This document shows positions 5,358-7,681 of a stretch of 7,681 nt of DNA, one piece after another. The DNA is taken from contig JAKIYB010000202.1 in assembly GCA_022708765.1 (NCBI GenBank), forward strand, positions 1-7,681, written 5' to 3'. This DNA is from Armatimonadota bacterium. Its GTDB lineage: Bacteria > Armatimonadota > Hebobacteria > CAIYQO01. The first letter of the stretch is position 1. Every line of letters begins with the position of its first letter. The notes beneath the pieces are model-generated. The model made no database searches and was not told where the DNA came from. It was given only the letters and a program-made list of their open reading frames with translations. Made by a program: the position numbers and the translations under genes.

Positions 5358-6593
5358 ATGTTCAAAGACCTGCCCCACAACACGCGCCTCACGCTGCTGC
5401 TCGAGCCATATAGCTCGGTGCTGGCGTGCATCCTCACCTTCTACGCGGCGCTCTACATGCAAGCCAACGGCCTGGATGCTCGCCAGATCGGCCTGATCGC
5501 CACGCTGGCGGCGGTGACGGGGTTGTTCTTCCAGTGCGTGGCTGCACCGGTGGTCAACCGGCTCGGACGCCGGCAGGCGCTGCTCGTGACGTCGCTGCTC
5601 TGCTGGTCCACCCCCTTGCTGTGCTGGTCCTTGGCCAAAGGGTTCACGCTGTTCCTGGTGGCGGCGCTGTTCTTCTCGGTGTCGCGAATCACCAGTCTGG
5701 CCTGGTATTGTGTCATCACCGAGGATGTCGACGAGCACCACAAGGCGCGCGTCTTTGGGCTAATCTTCATCATCGGCACCATTGGCGGCCTGGGGACGCT
5801 ACTGGCCGGCCCGCTGATCGCGCGGTTTGGTCTGGTCGAGTCGATCCGGGTCCTCTATGGCTTTGCCTTCGTGAGCATGACACTGATGTTCCTCTTCCGC
5901 CACCGAGTCTTGACCGAGACCGCCGCCGGAGTCGAGTTGAGCCGACACCATGCCGCGCTGTCTCTGGCCGAAAGCCTGCGCCATCACCTCCAGGTGGTGC
6001 GCGAGAACCTGGCGGATGCCGAGTTCAGAAAGCTGGCCTTGACCTGGGTCCTCTTCAGCTTCGCCGGGACCATGGGGTTCGTCCTTACCCTCTACTACAA
6101 CAACGTGTTGCACCTGACCGCCGGGCAGTTGTCACTGTTGCCACCGTTGGGAGCGATCGTCGGCGTTGTGCTCTACCGCCTGGTCGTACCCCGGCTCAAC
6201 CGGCTGCCCGACCGCTTTGCCATCCCCCTCTTTCTGGCGCTCATGGCTGGCGGACAGGCGATATTGCTGATCACGCCGACCGGTCATATGTTCCTGGTGC
6301 TCCTCGCCGCTGGGCTGGCCGCCGTCGGCAGCTATCTTGGCAGCGTGGCGATCAACGCCGCGCTCAACAACCGCATGGGCGCGTTGCACAAGGCTGACGC
6401 CTACTCGGCGGTGCAACTCCTGGCGGCCCTGGTCACCATCCCCGCCGGCTGGCTGGCTGGCTCGCTTTTTGAAATCGGCCCACGCCTGGCACTGGCAGGA
6501 ACCATCGGCGTCCTGTTCATGGCAGCGCTGATGCATGTCCTGGCGCCCGTCGCACAGGGTATGGCACGACAACTGGAACCGGATGTCAACTGA
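5358..6593 (+). CDS. Major facilitator superfamily transporter, 411 aa
   Basis: An inner-membrane secondary transporter with the typical 12-helix MFS layout. Hydrophobic segments lie at about 12-34, 43-66, 74-92, 96-118, 133-155 and 163-182. A charged central loop (183-222) is followed by helices at about 225-250, 258-277, 287-306, 310-333, 346-370 and 376-397. The motif-A loop between helices 2 and 3 is VVNRLGRRQALL (65-76), a variant of GxxxDRxGRR with Asn in place of Asp. WYCVITEDVDEHHKARVFG (116-134) links helices 4 and 5 and is rich in acidic and basic residues. Length is normal for the family, and no frameshift is seen. The substrate cannot be read from sequence; uptake of an alpha-galactoside or of sugars from the neighbouring enzymes is inferred from the downstream GH36-like gene, 25 bases away, and the shared regulator. 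It directly follows the broken RhaT-like permease and may have replaced its role. Confidence 0.88.
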   Translation: MFKDLPHNTRLTLLLEPYSSVLACILTFYAALYMQANGLDARQIGLIATLAAVTGLFFQCVAAPVVNRLGRRQALLVTSLLCWSTPLLCWSLAKGFTLFLVAALFFSVSRITSLAWYCVITEDVDEHHKARVFGLIFIIGTIGGLGTLLAGPLIARFGLVESIRVLYGFAFVSMTLMFLFRHRVLTETAAGVELSRHHAALSLAESLRHHLQVVRENLADAEFRKLALTWVLFSFAGTMGFVLTLYYNNVLHLTAGQLSLLPPLGAIVGVVLYRLVVPRLNRLPDRFAIPLFLALMAGGQAILLITPTGHMFLVLLAAGLAAVGSYLGSVAINAALNNRMGALHKADAYSAVQLLAALVTIPAGWLAGSLFEIGPRLALAGTIGVLFMAALMHVLAPVAQGMARQLEPDVN

Positions 6594-6618
6594 TTGGTAC
6601 GGAAAGGAAGACGCAGAA

Positions 6619-7681
6619 ATGAAGAACGCATGGTGCAACGCACATCTGGCCGACGGCAAATCGAACGTGCCTTTTTCATTCATCTATGACGGGCGGCCCT
6701 CGGCGTCGTTGCTTGCGGAATGGCCGGTGACGGTGGCGGAGGAACGGCTGGACGCCAAGCGCACCCGCCGCACGCTCACATGGAGCGATCCGAAGACCGG
6801 CCTGGAAGTGCGGTGCGTGGCGGTAGATTACGCGGACTACCCGGTCGTCGAGTGGACGGTGTGGTTCAATAACACCGGCACGGCCGACACGCCGATTCTG
6901 GAGAACATCCGGGGGCTGGATGTCCAGTTCGAGCGCGAGGCGACCGATCTCGAGTTTATGCTCAACGGCATCAAAGGCGACTTCTGCACGGCCGACAGTT
7001 TTGAACCTTATCGACGGGGGCTCGAACCGGAAGGGGTGGTGCGGTTTGCGCCGCCGGAGTGGTCGGGCAAGTCCTGCGACGGGCCGACCGGCTGGCCATA
7101 CTTCAACCTGCAGACGCCGGGCGGCGGCGTCATTCTCGCGGTCGGCTGGCCGGGGCAATGGGCCGCCTCTTTCACCCGCGACGCGGGTACGGAACTGACC
7201 GTCCGCGCCGGCCAACAGCTGACGCATCTGCATCTCAAACCCGGCGAGAAAATCCGCACGCCGCTGATCGTCCTGCTCTTTTGGCAGGGGGTGGACGTCA
7301 TTGAGGCACAGAATCGCTGGCGGCACTGGTTCCGCGAGCACAATCTGCCGCAGCCGGCCATCTCCCAAATCCAGGTGGGCGGCCGGGAGAAGGACATGGC
7401 CTATGTCCAGCAGTTCCTCGACGCGGGCATCCACGTGGACCTGTGCTGGCGCGATGCCGGTGGCACCCGCGACTCGGTCTGGTTCAAGGTCGGCCCCGAT
7501 CCACTGCCGTTCCAGGATCCGGGTATGATCTGGCTGAATTCGGGCACCTGGGAACCCGATCCGGCAAAATATCCCAACGGCTTCAAACCCTTCAGCGATT
7601 GGGTCCGGGCGCGCGGCATGCAGTTTGTATTGTGGTTCGAGCCGGAGCGTGTGGGCGATCCGAACTCCTGGCTCGGGAAGA
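6619..7681 (+). CDS. GH36-like alpha-galactosidase (clan GH-D), N-terminal part, 3' end outside window
   Basis: ATG 6619 follows AAGGA (6604-6608) by 10 bases and the transporter stop by 25. The 354 visible codons are open to the window edge. Residues 1-~245 form an N-terminal beta-supersandwich domain, with VVEWTVWFNNTGTADTPILE (76-95), WPYFNLQTPGGGVILAVGWP (159-178), GQWAASFTRDAG (179-190) and TPLIVLLFWQGVDVIEAQNR (214-233). From ~255 the TIM barrel begins: AGIHVDLCWRDAGG (269-282), SGTWEPDPAKYPNGFKPFSD (308-327) and FVLWFEPERVGDP (336-348). The DAG and LWFEPER motifs are characteristic of GH36-type enzymes and contribute to galactose binding; the two catalytic aspartates lie further on, beyond the window. 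It would cleave terminal alpha-galactosides. No signal peptide is seen, so it is probably cytoplasmic and acts on imported oligosaccharides. The barrel motif CWRDAGG differs from the more common WWMDAGW, so substrate specificity is uncertain. Probably co-transcribed with the transporter. Confidence 0.85.
   Translation, partial: MKNAWCNAHLADGKSNVPFSFIYDGRPSASLLAEWPVTVAEERLDAKRTRRTLTWSDPKTGLEVRCVAVDYADYPVVEWTVWFNNTGTADTPILENIRGLDVQFEREATDLEFMLNGIKGDFCTADSFEPYRRGLEPEGVVRFAPPEWSGKSCDGPTGWPYFNLQTPGGGVILAVGWPGQWAASFTRDAGTELTVRAGQQLTHLHLKPGEKIRTPLIVLLFWQGVDVIEAQNRWRHWFREHNLPQPAISQIQVGGREKDMAYVQQFLDAGIHVDLCWRDAGGTRDSVWFKVGPDPLPFQDPGMIWLNSGTWEPDPAKYPNGFKPFSDWVRARGMQFVLWFEPERVGDPNSWLGK

Noticed and set aside
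6447..6462. Four GGCT units, possible phase-variable repeat
   Set aside because: Four copies is short for slippage control. They encode normal membrane-helix residues (AGWLAG) in frame.
6676..7434. 252-codon antisense open frame
   Set aside because: It overlaps the GH36-like gene, whose sense translation has clear family motifs. The antisense has none.

Overview
GC-rich bacterial DNA (GC-biased codons, long antisense shadow frames) carrying a carbohydrate-utilisation locus. The mix of poorly characterised glycoside-hydrolase-like proteins, a PocR-domain AraC regulator and a GH36-type enzyme, all seemingly cytoplasmic where the N-terminus is visible, resembles loci I associate with Lentisphaerae/Victivallales, Verrucomicrobia and Planctomycetes. 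This taxonomic guess rests on recalled family resemblance, not on a search.

Layout. Positions 2-2507 hold two intact-looking forward genes, probably one operon: the 3' part of a GH32/GH43-like beta-propeller protein and a six-hairpin-like (alpha/alpha-barrel) protein. They are followed by a damaged forward gene (2524-3900). Its start and ribosome binding site are good, but the frame is broken twice and the N-terminal catalytic part appears to be missing. What remains is the C-terminal part of a GH42-like (beta-galactosidase-type) protein. A 248-bp convergent intergenic region (3901-4148) contains a long imperfect hairpin. Next comes a reverse-strand PocR-AraC regulator (4149-5072), then a divergent control region (5073-5176). 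On its other side are a 59-codon remnant of a RhaT-like sugar permease (5177-5356), a complete major facilitator transporter (5358-6593) and the first 354 codons of a GH36-like alpha-galactosidase (6619 to the window edge).

The most informative element is the control region. It contains two 19-bp direct repeats, 15/19 identical, with start points exactly 21 bp apart. Two helical turns is the classical geometry of an AraC-type operator. One copy covers the -35 box of the regulator's own, apparently leaderless, promoter. The other sits where an activator would contact polymerase at a forward promoter that has a good -10 but no recognisable -35. The inferred logic is that the regulator senses a ligand through its PocR domain, limits its own synthesis, and switches on the transporter/alpha-galactosidase operon.

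The second theme is decay: the RhaT-like permease is cut to its first ~52 codons and the GH42-like gene is shortened and frameshifted. Either this is real gene loss in a rearranging locus, or both are assembly errors; the sequence alone cannot separate these. I see no RNA genes, CRISPR array, insertion sequence or integrase.
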